From Pardosa pseudoannulata (Eukaryota; Arthropoda; Arachnida; Araneae; Lycosidae): 64,000 nucleotides of DNA. This document shows, piece after piece, positions 49,141 to 60,809 of this stretch. Both the position numbers and the translations under genes were made by a program. The stretch covers positions 10,003,085-10,067,084 of the forward strand of contig CM063509.1 of assembly GCA_032207245.1 (NCBI GenBank), in the 5' to 3' direction. The notes beneath the pieces are model-generated. The model was given only the letters and a program-made list of their open reading frames with translations, ran no database searches and was not told where the DNA came from. Numbering within the stretch: position 1 is the first letter of the stretch; each line of letters starts with the position of its first letter.

Positions 49141-50111
49141 TTCATTATCATCTAAATTGTAAATTTCTCTGAATTCTTGAAATCTGTATGTGGCAAAATA
49201 CTGAACACAATGAAAATGTATAAAAATTTTAAAAATTCATTTTATAAAAATATAACATAGTGAAATAATTTCTTAAATGCAACAAAAAAAGTTTGAAAAA
49301 TAAACTTCTTCAGGTGACTGCTTATATAAATAAATAAATGAAACTTAGATGATTCAAGAGTTGGATTAAATCTGAATTAAGAGCTTTCAAAGGTAGAAAT
49401 AAATCATTTGTGCATTGGATATAACTTTCCAAAATCCTGTTCATTGAAGTGAATTGAGTGTAATTATAGTTCACAAAAAAGAAAGAAACTAAATGTTTGA
49501 ATATTGACAGGAACAACTTTATGAAAAGGATAATCTTCATTTTTTTCCCCCAACACCTTCTTTCTTTTATTACAATGAGGATATTTACTATATATTTATA
49601 ACCTATAAATACAACAAAAAGCTTCTATCAATATCTAAAATTGTTGCATTGATACTTTGAAAAATGCAAAAACACTAAATGGGACATGAAAAGGAACAGA
49701 TTAAAATGATTTTTCACATGATCATAATGATCACACATGTGCATGTATGATCATTATAAAAATCAGGTAAATGTCTAATAATTTAAAAACAATGTTTTTC
49801 CTGAATTTCTTTACTTGATTCCTCCACTCTTTTATATGCAGCTTTAGATTTCGCAATAAAAACAGACATAAAATGTGAAGTTACATCAAGACAAACCTAA
49901 TATTCTTTAATGAAATGTACCATCCTAGCTGTAGGTGTTGCTTGATAAAGCTGTTGTTACTTCAAATGGATCTCTTATATCTTAAATAATTTCTCTGGTT
50001 TCAGTTTGAATTTGTTATAATCAATCCTAGTGTTCCTACTGGTCAATTTTAACTTTTCCAAGATCTATGGTATTTCTCACTGAGTCTTCTTACTGATTGA
50101 TTTAGAAAGAC

Positions 50112-50225
50112 ATTGTTCAAGAATGTTCAATGATGACTGTTCATTGTTCAAGAATGTTCAATGATGAATCTTCATTGTTCAAGATTGTTCAATGATGAAT
50201 GTTCATTGTTCAATAATGCTTCATG
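50112..50225. repeat. 31-bp tandem repeat, about 3.6 units
   Basis: Units ATTGTTCAAGAATGTTCAAT-GATGACTGTTC start at 50,112, 50,143, 50,174 and 50,205 with a few substitutions. Confidence 0.9.
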
Positions 50226-51875
50226 TCCAGCTTTTGTAAATATATCTGTTAAGTTCACATTCTTCAGTAGCATATTCTCAAACCTTTCCAGCCATGGTTG
50301 ATTACTTTTAATGTAAAAACTCACTATTAGCTTAAATATTTCAGTATGAACCATGCTCTTCGGTAGGTAATACTTTTTTAAAATTACTTAAAAAAATTTT
50401 AAAATATCTGTGGTCTTACATGAACATTTTTACTTTCTTGCATATGTAATACAAAAAAAATATTAATTGTCCAAAAATTTGACCTTGAGATTTTGATTTG
50501 ATCTTCATGCTTTGGGCTTCCCCTAGTTTGAAAATACCATTTTTGGAATGTCTGTATGTGTGTTTGTACAAGAATACTATAACTTGAGTATGATTTGAAT
50601 TGGAGAAACTAAATTGTGAATGGATACATTATAGAAAAATTGTAGTTTTGTGTGAACATTTGGGTTACTTCTGGTTAAAATTTGATTGTAATTATACATG
50701 TGCATCCACCTTCTCACAAATGGCTGGATGCTAAAGGTATCAAAAGATGAAAATGATCTAAGGAAGAAATTTCGACCCTTTACATTTCATGATTCCAATT
50801 TGTTAGAAAAATATTTATAAACCATTGAAAAACCCCATTTAATTATGCAGCACATTCATTTCCATTGTTGACTTGAGGGAAATAAATGAGTGTCCTTTCA
50901 TTGTTGGCATCATTATTGCCCCATATTTAGTATTCGACATAATATATATATATACAAGTGTGCATGCAGGACTTTGTCTTGAGAAGGGTTAAATAAACAA
51001 AAATGTAGCTGTTTCACAAAAGCTCAATAGGTCATATTATACTGTTAGAAATAGAAAATGTATATGAAGTTAAAATTCATTTTAATTGTTTTATTAAACT
51101 TTTTTTCATTGCCCTTGTTTAGTTGAAATATATAAAAGAGAACTAAAACTAAGAAGTACTGAAAAATATATGTATATATATATATATATAATACTTCATT
51201 TTCTTTGCCAATTCATGTATTATATTTTACGTTAACTTCAATATTCAATGTTAATGTTGTCTCTTAATTGCTTGAAAGTTCATCTTACCCAGAGTTTGGA
51301 CAGACTATACACTTGCATGTCTGCATGTCCACACATTTAAATTTAATCTAAATTCTAATTTGAATTTTCATGCTTTCTTCATCCCTTTCTTAGGCAGTCA
51401 CAAAAATAACTCAGAGCAGATCAAACTAGTAATCGTTGAGCAAAAGGTGAAGTATATTTGTAACATCATAACATTGCAGAAGTACCGTGAATAAAAAAGT
51501 TAGAAGTAAAAATGACAGAAGACTGTACAGTATAACTGAATGGCTTTTTTAACGTTTTTCTCAAAAGTATAGCTTGTATGTTGATCTTCACGCTCATTAG
51601 TATGAAATCTTTTAATTGCATTTTAAATTCTTATTTTCTTTACTAATTCTGTACAAATACCAGTATTATTTAATGTTTAAAAAATTTTTTAGAAAATTAA
51701 CTTGAATTTATAATTTTAAAATCTTTGTATCATTATTTAAGTTGTATGCAATTTTTAGAAAACCTATTTTCAATTTATATTACTGTTTTTCTTATGTAAA
51801 GTAAATGGTACTATTGTTGCATTTCTCTCAGAAGATTTTCTCAAAGAGTTACTTTAAGCACTTTTTCCATGATAA
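50226..51875. other. AT-rich stretch, nothing recognised
   Basis: No coding motif, RNA gene or defined transposon end seen. Contains a short AT microsatellite at about 51,170-51,190. Confidence 0.5.
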
Positions 51876-51879
51876 TTCA

Positions 51880-52315
51880 GCTATAAGTACTAGACTGAAC
51901 AGTCAGATTCCACATAAAATAGCAGCTGATGTTTTTATCCCATTCTGAACAACAAGAATTCATGCTAGCAATGGAGTCGATACACTGAAGTCTTATACCA
52001 GAACTAGCATATATCCCGTCATATGATGGAATCAGTAAATTATTTAATTTTCCAGAATTGTAAAGTACTCTGTATGGCAGGTAAAAATATGGTTTGTTTT
52101 TTGGCTGAGAATTATCTGGTACATGCTCCTTTATTTGTTTATCTTCATACTCCTCTAAAGTTTCCCCATACTGTGACTGCAGTTTAGAATCACGTTGAAT
52201 TCATTTAGAAAGATAATTCAAATGTTTCTAGCTACATCAAATTTATCGTTAAGTTCTTTTTGCCACAGTAATTAATGGAAGTAAAGGAATGAAACTATCC
52301 TTTCCACTTCACCCT
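51880..52315 (-). pseudogene. BEL/Pao-like reverse transcriptase N-terminal relic
   Basis: Minus strand reads LQSQYGETLEEYEDKQIKEH near 52,170, then VPDNSQPKNKPYFYLPYRVL and, near 51,990, ASSGIRLQ. The succession (Y...M.EY...G....V...YFLPHH.V then a DASS-type motif) is that of BEL/Pao reverse transcriptases, but the match is weak and interrupted by stops. A gypsy-type origin is possible. Confidence 0.45.
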
Positions 52316-52439
52316 GGAGGTATAGAATTTGTTGCTAATATCGGTAATAAAATTTTCAGTACAACAAAAAATAATCGATGATTCAATTTTAAATTATCAC
52401 ATATGTACCTTATCTATTATAAAACTGTAAGAAAATTAT

Positions 52440-52810
52440 TTACGTATTATCTAAGTTTAGTGATAAAACATATGAAAATAATGCAGACGATATTTAAATA
52501 CTTTAAAATAAGAAATGATTAAATGAGATGGGTAAAGGAATAACGTCATAATGCTAGAAAAAAATGTTATTTTTACCTATTTATTATGTGACAGATTGAT
52601 AAATTTAATCGCCTGCTCTTAACCGGGAAAAATAGTGCTTGAAATAATGGCAGTAAGGGCTAGAAAAGGGGGAAGGGGTGAATTTCGAATTTTGTTAATC
52701 CTAACTCATCAAGAATCCAATATGGATGCCTCTATCCATTCCAGGTACATCTGCTTCATAATATTGAGGACAGACGGACAGATAAGTTAGGCTATTATTA
52801 TATAGGGGAT
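52440..52810 (+). repeat. Dispersed repeat family A, copy 4
   Basis: Best-defined copy. Shares blocks with 3,670-3,860, 4,265-4,745 and 24,570-25,030, and ends CATTCCAGGTACATCTGCTT followed by GACAGACGGACAGATAAG and TATTATTATATAGGGGAT. Confidence 0.7.
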
Positions 52811-53539
52811 GCAACATTGTGCCACTATGGTCATAATCTGATAACAACATTTATGGAATAAGAAAATGTCTAAAATGTTGATTAAGAGGACATTGCTCAT
52901 TCCTATTGTAAATGAAAATTGTTCAGATATATAAAATAAAGTATTTTATTCTGAATGTTGTATATTTCTTCCACTCAGAAAAACACTTTGAGGATAATAA
53001 TCTGTAAAATACCCTATTGCTGATTCTTATCTTTTCCATTCACCTACAAGAAAATCAGCAAGAATTTTAATTAAAGGAAATGTGTTATCATAGGTGTTTT
53101 TTTCTTTTTCTCTTAAAAATTTGTAAATGCAGGGATGCATTTTAACACTGTAGTATGGCATATCTACTAGACTGTATTCCATTTTAAATGATGAGACTCA
53201 CTTTAAGTAAAATCACGAATATCTATTGTGTTAAATACAAAACTGCATTTGATAAAAGGTCTGTCATGTTATTCACAGTAACTAACACTTGAAACTTCTT
53301 TCAGCTGTGAGGCCCCTGAAAAATACAAAAGCAAATGTCTTCTCATACTCAGTGAATAAGTGTGGGAGATGTAACAAGGCAGATTACAGCTACTTTTACT
53401 GATATGTACAGTTAATTAGTAATATGATTTTACTGTGTTAAATTATTAAAAAGTTATTTAATAATTTAATATTAATGTTATAGAGTTTGTATCAAAACCA
53501 ATATATATACATGCACAGACGTAAACAGAATTATATATA

Positions 53540-54457
53540 CACTCAAGAGCCAAAACATTATGACACAATTTTAGCCTTGTGGCACGGGGCGTTGTGCTGT
53601 TGGAACATTGCATTTCCAGTTGGAAAAACAGAGACCATGTAAGGGTGCAACTGGTCCGCAATGATGTTCAGATACCCTGTAGCATTCATGGTCTGCTCTA
53701 CCACAACCACGGGTCCCAGAGAACGTCCCCCAAAGCATAATACCGCCACCACCGGCCTGTGTATGACCTACTGTACATTGAGAGAGCATCTGTTCTGGAA
53801 GACGGCGTATCCTGACACGGCCATCGGCTTGATGAATGACAAACCGTGATTCATCCGACCAGGCAACTCTCTCCCACTGATCCATGGACCAGTCGCGATG
53901 TTCCCGGGCCCAGCGTAGGCGCAGTTGGTGATGACGCTTGGTCAGCAAAGGCACACGAGTGGGACGTTTGCTGCGTAGCCCCATATCCAACAGTGTCAGC
54001 TGAACAGTGTGCTCCGATACTATTCTACTTGGCCCTGCATTGTATTGGGTTGTCAGCTGAGCCACTATCTGACTCCGGTTTTGCTTCACCATACGAGACA
54101 GTCTCCGAGGGCCTTTTTCTTCGATAGCGTGTGCATGTCCAACACCATGTTTTCTACTGCTGGTTTCACCGTCATTCATCCACTTTGCATAAGTACTAAC
54201 AACTGCAGATCGCGAACTGTCCACGAGTCGTGCAGTTTCGGAAATACGAGCCTTCGAGTCATTAAAATCTCCCCTCTATCAAAATCGTTTAGATCCGCAG
54301 CCTTTCCCATCACACACAGAAGTAAGTGAAATAATGATTCTTCAGACTCTCCAGCAGCAGTTCAATACCACTTCCACCTGATCACGTGCCTTCCACGTCA
54401 TCCAGGCGAGTTCATTGCAAAATGTAGGAGTGGTCATAATATTTTGGCTCTTGATTG
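53540..54457 (-). mobile_element. Tc1-like transposon, 918 bp, 3'-deleted
   Basis: Inverted termini CACTCAAGAGCCAAAACATT and (minus strand) CAATCAAGAGCCAAAATATT, TA on both sides. The transposase begins on the minus strand at 54,310 (MGKAADLNDFDRGEILMTRR), shifts frame, then runs to 53,571: RSAVVSTYAKWMNDGETSSR (HTH), RVAWSDESRFVIHQADGRV (first catalytic Asp), GGGGIMLWGTFSG. After another frameshift it reads MFQQHNAPCHKAK, where the second Asp is replaced by His. The segment with the last Glu (NPIEHLW) is deleted. Inactive but much better preserved than the copy at 13.1 kb. Confidence 0.93.
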
Positions 54458-54547
54458 TATATATACTACATATTGTCAAACACAGTCCCTAGAAATTTTT
54501 TCTTTGATAATATTACCATTGTATTTCATAATATTACCATAATATTG

Positions 54548-54794
54548 CAGGGCCAGCGTTAGGTAGTAGACAAGGTAAGTGACTGCCTACATCAACAAAA
54601 TTTTGGAGTGGCAAAACTACCTGAACTAGAGCACAAAATAATTGCAAACCATAAAGTTATATTTGATTAAAAATTTGCTAGAAAATAAATGAGTCGTAAA
54701 ACGTTATATTAAATAACCTTTTTTAAAATATATTTTGGGAGTTGACATATTTAATGTTTGCCAACGATGGTAAAAATTTTTAGGGCCAGCCCTG
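54548..54794. mobile_element. Small hAT-like non-autonomous element (247 bp)
   Basis: Ends CAGGGCCAGCGTTAG and (minus strand) CAGGGCTGGCCCTAAA, the CAGGG style of one hAT lineage. No target duplication was visible, so the boundaries and class are tentative. Confidence 0.45.
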
Positions 54795-55334
54795 TTGAGG
54801 GGGGGGGAGACTGTAAAATGTGATTAAATAAGTAGTATATAATTGTTAATAAAACAAAGTATATAATTGTTATTGAAATTTAGCCTGCCAAGCTCGGTAA
54901 GATCTTGGACTATAATATCATAAGAGAGTCTGGATTCATAGATTTTAATGGGTATGGAAAGTAAAAATTATCAATTTATGAATAAATTGTGTACACAGCT
55001 AATATGAAGCTCTTAACAATGTAGTTGAGAAACAATTGTATTAAGAATAAAATTCATTTTTGAAATTGTTTTTTCATGATCTGTTTTACGTCTTTTGCAA
55101 AGGAGTCAGACATTGTAAGATAGCATCTCTCTATCCACTAGCGAATCTAATAAAATTCATTCATACTTCTAGATGTGCGCATTCATACCTCAAGATGGGC
55201 GAGGGACATTTCAAACCCTATTTAAAATTATGCAAATACCGATGTTCCTGTTTCAAATAAAGGTTCTTCCCCCTTGTTAACGGGATATTACGTCATATAT
55301 TTTCTCGCATTTTTATGGGTAGTACAGATGCAGA

Positions 55335-55495
55335 GTGCTACCATATTGTAGTCGAGATAAGTCACAGGCGACTTTTGTGCCAAATACCGCCAGAAAGGGA
55401 AATTTATGGTACGAAATTCCCATCTCTGGTGACTTCTGACGTCATTATGACACGGAAGTCGTTTGTGACATATTTCGACCGCAATATGGTAGCAC
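55335..55495. mobile_element. MITE family C, copy 1 (161 bp)
   Basis: About 40-bp imperfect inverted termini (GTGCTACCATATTG...CACAGGCGACTT against GTGCTACCATATTGCGGTCG on the other strand). The interior contains TGACGTCATTATGAC. Two more copies lie within 3 kb. Confidence 0.8.
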
Positions 55496-55549
55496 CCACA
55501 GTTCTCTGGCATTTTTTTAATATATATTTTAAACAACGAATCTGGTTAT

Positions 55550-55900
55550 GCAGAGTTTATCCTGTCTTGAAGGGACACCCAGTGTGTAATGCTTCTTCCA
55601 CACTATGGCCAATTGCTCACCACTGCAGTGCTGGTCCTGATGGCGACCATGAACGATGGTTCACGGGTTTCATTCACACATTGGGTCACTAAATGAGCCG
55701 AGCACATGGATGCGTCAATAAAGTTTACTGAGCATTTTAGTAGCGAATTTGGCTGTATTTGGAGAAAAACCGCTTCCGAAGCCATCCTCCGCCAAGGCCG
55801 TTTTATCGTCTAATATCATCAACCTCCATACACTATACCCCCTCCAGACAGTGGTAATGGCTTGCAGTGGACCATAGTGTGGAGGGGTCTTTTAACAAAA
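55550..55900. repeat. Unclassified GC-richer block
   Basis: Higher GC than its surroundings; TCCACACTATGG near 55,598 recurs inverted near 55,872. A 60-codon minus-strand frame (55,785-55,603) has no recognisable motif. Probably a repeat fragment. Confidence 0.35.
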
Positions 55901-56139
55901 TTTAGAGGATGGGGCCCCATTTTCAGTCATTTTGGAGGACTCCATTAAAATTTTAGGGAAAGCTAATGATCAGGCGATGATAAATAGTAAAACAATGCAA
56001 TGCATATAATTTTATTTATTTATTATTTTTTTTCTTGGAAATAAATTTTAATGTATGTGATTTTATTATATGAGCTATGTGTTATTATAATCAGTTATGA
56101 GATTTTATTTATTAACCGTATCAATCATAAGTTTGAGAA

Positions 56140-56402
56140 TGCAATTTTTATATAGGTCTTAAAAGGTCTGATAAAATTTATTTCTGAGATTTTTTATAAC
56201 GCGATACGAATTCAGTTAATTTGTAGTAAATCTAGATTTCTTATAAAGTGGTATAAATTAATCTACTTTGTCGTATTTCCTTTTTTTTTCATAACGCTAT
56301 TTCTATTAATCGCAGGTCTTGACCTAAATTAATTCTGTATTTCCTATAGCACAGTTTCCATTAACGTGGTACGAATTAATAACGTTATAGGAGGCTTGAC
56401 TG
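56140..56402. mobile_element. Possible pogo-like element end
   Basis: On the minus strand a CAGTCAAGCCTCCTATAACG terminus abuts TA at 56,403. Downstream words such as TAACGTTATTAATTCGTACC and GTATCGCGTTATAAAAAAT look like subterminal repeats of a pogo/Tigger-type element. The opposite end was not found. Confidence 0.35.
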
Positions 56403-57540
56403 TATTCTAGATTCCAATCAAGACAAACAGTAGCAGACGATTATACTGAAAAATGCCAAATGTTTATTATATCAAACGAGAAATATGAATACAAAACCGT
56501 TATTAATAAACCTTCTGTATAATTTGGCTCTTTCTGCATGTATATAATATGAAATATATATATAAGTTGTTATTAGGGTATGAAATCTTAAATTTCAACA
56601 GCATTTTCATCGGAAATGCTTTTTCAAAATTATCCATCAACTGGATCTTTTATGCATATCCATTCCACCGCAGAACACTTCACCGCTTGGCACACGTGAA
56701 AGTGATATGTATCGGCTTCGAAAATATCCGTTCTATTATGGAGAAATAGTTCATAATTTTGCAGATGCTTATCGGAATCACGGAACGATGATGCAGTTCA
56801 TACTAAAGCGGCTATTTTTAACGATATTTTTGGTGCATTTGTACAGAAGTAAGTCTCTACACTTTTTTTTTGTACTAGTAATCAGATTTGAAATATTCTT
56901 GAAGTATTCTAATAGTTTGCTATTTAAGTACACACATCGTATATATGATAAAATATTCGTTATATTTATAGGAACATAGGAATAAGATTATATAAGGGAA
57001 ATATATATGAAGAAATGATAGTTTCAATTATTTCAAAATTCTTTACCATTAATTTTACGTTTAATACCAATTATTTAATTTATATTGTACTACCTCTTAC
57101 TTCTTTCGTCCTTTTGGTTTTAACCTATAAAAAAATGGAAAATATTAGATTATTGTGGAAAATTTACAAGTTAATATTACCATGGAAAAATTCATGGTTT
57201 GTCAGAAGTTATTTATTTTTCAGAAATATAGGGAATAACCCTTACCAGTTTTTATGACATTAACAACACGAATTTATTAAAATGTAATTACAATTGACAT
57301 TTTATTCAATGTAGAAAGTATAATTTAAGATTCTAAGGATTTAACTTATTTAATCCGGATAATTCTCAAGCCTACTATACGTAAAATAAAGACAAATGGC
57401 TCAACCATTTCTTTTACTATTTTAATACTAAACATCTACATGATTTAATTAAATACATTTTAAAGGAGTTTAAACAGTTTTTATGCTTATTCTTTTTACT
57501 ATTGCCACCGTTGACGTCAACTTAAATTCTTCTTATTATT
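56403..57540. other. AT-rich stretch, nothing recognised
   Basis: Several plus-strand frames of 66-90 codons occur, but their Phe/Ile/Tyr/Leu-rich make-up fits AT-rich DNA and I recognise no motif. Confidence 0.45.
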
Positions 57541-57595
57541 AATTCTTCTTCTTCTTCTTCTTATTATTATTATTATTATTCTTATTATTATTATC
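57541..57595. repeat. (TTC)n(TTA)n microsatellite
   Basis: Triplet run of TTC then TTA, with a short repeat of CAACTTAAATTCTTATTA on either side. Confidence 0.9.
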
Positions 57596-57813
57596 ATCAA
57601 CTTAAATTCTTATTATTACTACAATTCTACAGAGATTTTCTTTATCGGTTAGATTTAATCACTACATACATGTGTATTTTTGAATTATTCTAATACTATG
57701 GAGGATGATATTTTGAGCATGTATTATATAAATATATTTTTTTCTAACATTTTTAAAAATAAAATGTGTTGGGAAAGTTATCTAAAGTGCTTGCCAAAAT
57801 GTCATTAAATAGG

Positions 57814-57977
57814 GTGCTACCATATTGCGGTCGGCGATATATTACAGACGACTTCTACGTCATAATGATGTCAGAGAGGGAAGTTTATGGTATCAAATTC
57901 CCATCTCTGAAGATTTCTGATGCCATTATGACGCGAAAGTCGCCTGTGACATTTCTCGACCGCATTCTTGTAGCAAC
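57814..57977. mobile_element. MITE family C, copy 2 (164 bp)
   Basis: GTGCTACCATATTGCGGTCG at the left and CTCGACCGCATTCTTGTAGC at the right, with the same interior order as copies 1 and 3 (GACGACTTCTACGTCATAATG, AATTCCCATCTCTG). Confidence 0.8.
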
Positions 57978-58210
57978 CATAGCCTTCTAGCAATTATGTA
58001 TACATCTTGAAAATGATTTGGCTTGAAGCTCTACGGTCTACTTTTTGCCCCATGAGGTGAGATAAAATAGAAAATTCTGTATGTTCTCGCTAGTTTCATT
58101 TTTTTTTTTTAAATCAAGAAAAAAATTTAAGTGCTTTTTTAAAATAAATAATTATTTAGTATAGGAAGATTGACTTATTTACCTATTTATTAAGCAGGAA
58201 AGGTTTTAAA

Positions 58211-58383
58211 GCATATTCGAACATTGCGGTGGAGATATGTCACAGGCGACTTCGCGTCATAATGATGTCAGAAGTCGCCAGAGATGGGAATTTGGCCCTC
58301 TCTGCGCGTCATAATGACGACTTCTGACGTCATTATGGCTCGTATATCGCCTGTGACATATCTCGACTGTAATATGGTAGCAC
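58211..58383. mobile_element. MITE family C, copy 3 (about 173 bp)
   Basis: Right terminus GTAATATGGTAGCAC; the left terminus is eroded (ACATTGCGGTGGAGATATG). The interior has a nested palindrome of GCGTCATAATGACG and CTGACGTCATTATGG and is inverted relative to copies 1 and 2 in its central part. Confidence 0.75.
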
Positions 58384-58389
58384 CCAATA

Positions 58390-58865
58390 TAATGCAGTTT
58401 CATGCAGCATAGCACATCTCAACTCAGGTCGAGACTAGCTTTCATTTCAAACGGAAGGGCAGCATAGTGATTGCCTATTGCCTATCGTAAATATGAAAAT
58501 GAATGGGAAAGGCGTTAAAGTGGTTCTCTATATCATTTCCATTTGGGGCAGGCCCATCGAACGCAGTAGTATGTTGATCTAGCATAAAGTTGCTAGCCAG
58601 GATACTGGAATGAATTATGTTAAATGACAGAACATAATTAAGAGTTTTCTGAATAGGGAGATGAGTGTGTGTTTTATTGATTAACTTACATATGGAACTT
58701 AAATGATTAAGCGGCTTATTAATTATCAAAACAATTACAGACTTGTGTTGCGTTTTACAAGGTCTGGGTCTCTCGGTCGATTAGTGTCCTTGATTAACTA
58801 TTTTAAGAAAATAAATTATTGTTATGTTTTTAATAATAAAGATGTTTTAAATAGTGACTCCTGAT
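58390..58865 (+). mobile_element. Probable LTR (3' part) of a Ty3/gypsy-like element
   Basis: Inferred because a tRNA-Ser-type primer binding site follows directly. Contains AATAATAAAGATGTTTT, usable as a polyadenylation signal, about 30 bp before the end. The left boundary is unknown and the internal region to the right shows no gag or pol that I could read. Confidence 0.4.
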
Positions 58866-58876
58866 TGGCGCAGTCG
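58866..58876 (+). other. Retroelement primer binding site, tRNA-Ser type
   Basis: TGGCGCAGTCG is complementary to the 3' end of a eukaryotic tRNA-Ser (acceptor strand CGACTGC, discriminator G, CCA). This match is common just inside the 5' LTR of arthropod LTR elements. Confidence 0.6.
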
Positions 58877-59149
58877 GTTCAATCTCTTCATATTCGATGA
58901 CTTCGAAGAGCCTTCATACACGTTAACATGCTGTTATTGAAAAAGCAGCAGATTCAGTTTAGGATTTGGTACTACTTAAGAATAGGGTGCCTCTTGGCAA
59001 ATTTGGTGAAATTATTGGCGATGTTTTCTAAAACAAAAAGGTATTTCATCCAAACAATATTGTATCCCTTACTATTTAGGCAAATTTAAAGGATGTAGAT
59101 TGCGCCATTATAAAAGAATTATATGCATTTTCTTAATTAACCAAAACCA

Positions 59150-59735
59150 CTGAGATTACGGGCATTTACATTTGTGAGCAATTAATCCTTTAACAGTTTA
59201 CAAAGCCAACAGCTCCAAATTAATAAAAATTATCCATAGTGAACCTTTAGTGGTGCATTATATGTAATATTTTTAAGCATTACGCGCATTTAATATAAAA
59301 AAAATGGGTTCCACAAGAAGAGCTGGATACAAATGTAATATAAATTAAAATATAGATACAGATTGTTTGGACACGGTGAGATCAGGAGAAAATGTTAGGC
59401 TACCATACTCAATGCTTTATCGCCAAGTTGGCGGGGGCACCCTGATCTTCAGTCAAGTCAACAAAATAACTTAAAAACCGGATATTTATATTTATGGCCA
59501 ATTAATCCCTTAACAGTTTACAAAGGCAACAGCTCCAAATTATTAAAAAAAAGCTCTTTTAATATATAAGAAAAGAGTTACACTAAGAGAGCTGGATGCA
59601 AATATCATATAAATTATAATATACATACAGATTGTTTGGACACGACAAGACCAGGAGGAAATGTTAGGCGACCCTACTTAAACCATTATCGCCAAGTTGG
59701 CGGGGGTATCATGTTCTTTAGTCAAGCCTAGAATT
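59150..59735. repeat. Diverged tandem duplication, two units
   Basis: Units at about 59,155-59,460 and 59,480-59,735 share AATTAATCC.TTAACAGTTTA, GCAACAGCTCCAAATTA, AGATTGTTTGGACACG and TATCGCCAAGTTGGCGGGGG. The second lacks about 50 bp. Could be part of the retroelement whose primer site is at 58,866. Confidence 0.8.
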
Positions 59736-60254
59736 CCTCTTCCCGTTGAAGAATACGTAGATTTTTGGTGTGATAGCGAACAATTTTCAGCCGATTAAAG
59801 ATTATCTCAATTCAACATGAACTAAAAAAAATTTCGTTGAAAATTTAAATTTTCGTTGAAAATTTTTTTCTGTAGCAGAAGCAATTTGCACATTCTTCAC
59901 CACTTAAAGGAATCATAATCTAACATGTACATGCTGATGTGTGATAAGTTCTCAAGGATCATAAATGGGACAGCTGCGTTACCTACAACTCAAATAGAAT
60001 CGTCTTGGCATTTTGCCAACCTTATTCTTCCTACTACCGTCGAACAGTAAGGAGTGCAATAAATTGTATTTTATGGCATAATAAATACTAACATTGTTAA
60101 AATTTTCAATTTCAAACAACACTTACAACGGCGAACGCGTGTTGCCATTTCCTGAGAAGGAAAATGAAGAAAGAATGGAATTCGCAGCGTGAATGATATG
60201 TGAGTGATATTGTGTTTTTCCGAGAAGATCCGGACTTATATTATTGTTATTATT

Positions 60255-60335
60255 ATTGTGTAAAAGGCACTAGCTCATTCAGTAAAGGCGTGGATCTCAT
60301 AACCGGGGGGTTGTGAGCTCGAGGCTTGTGTAGGA
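60255..60335 (+). repeat. tRNA-Met-like pseudo-tRNA or SINE head
   Basis: TAGCTCATTCAGTAAAGGCG (box A), an anticodon-loop-like CTCATAA and GGTTGTGAGCTCGAGGC (box B) are in tRNA order and spacing. The acceptor and anticodon stems do not pair well, so it is not a functional tRNA gene. Confidence 0.5.
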
Positions 60336-60809
60336 CAAAGATCCAGTACGTTCATTAACCATTTGACAATTTCATTTTTCCCAGAATTCGGTCAAAAAAA
60401 TGCCACATTTTTTTTATTGCATTTTTCAACTCCTCTTCTTAGACCACTCTCCTGTTTCTAATCATGGATCTTGTTGGTGCTTCAACCACATTTGGCGAAA
60501 TTGGCGTGCTTGCAGCTTGCGTGCGTGGCGTGTTTGCAGCGTGGCGTTTGAAATCTGGCGAGGGGATCGTAACTCAACAAATTGATACATAGGAAACTTT
60601 AGATACTTGGTAAATTCTTTTTCCAATTTTTAAGTAAATCGACCGATCTTTGCAGAACACGTATTTTGAGTGGAGGTTGAAGAGGAGTTGTAAAATTGAA
60701 AATTTTTTTTCAAATCTCTTATTTTGTTCATTTTACATTTTTAAGTAAATATATGTTATTAAAATTAACATTTCTAATATTTTCAAGCATTTATTACAAC
60801 TTTTTTTCT

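Larger units (their letters stand above)
44400..49560 (-). mobile_element. Ty1/copia retrotransposon, degenerate, with nested insertions
   Basis: Gag zinc knuckle, integrase, reverse transcriptase and RNase H relics occur on the minus strand in copia order from high to low coordinates. Almost every segment has stops or frameshifts. Two DNA transposons interrupt it (46,104-46,765 and 47,830-48,739). LTRs were not identified, so the ends are approximate. Confidence 0.85.

Noticed and set aside
53661..54329. Several plus-strand frames of 62-106 codons
   Set aside because: Antisense shadows of the Tc1 transposase on the minus strand.
56549..57257. Three plus-strand frames of 66-90 codons in a row
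   Set aside because: Considered as a small membrane protein because of the hydrophobic make-up, but the frames differ, carry stops between them and match expectation for AT-rich DNA.
60255..60335. Functional tRNA-Met gene
   Set aside because: The anticodon loop and boxes are present, but the acceptor, anticodon and T stems pair poorly.
60464..60592. 42-codon plus-strand frame (MDLVGASTTFGEIGVL...)
   Set aside because: The Ala/Gly/Val-rich product looked protein-like and was considered as the AMN signal-peptide exon, but it ends in a stop, has no suitable donor and is not a signal peptide.
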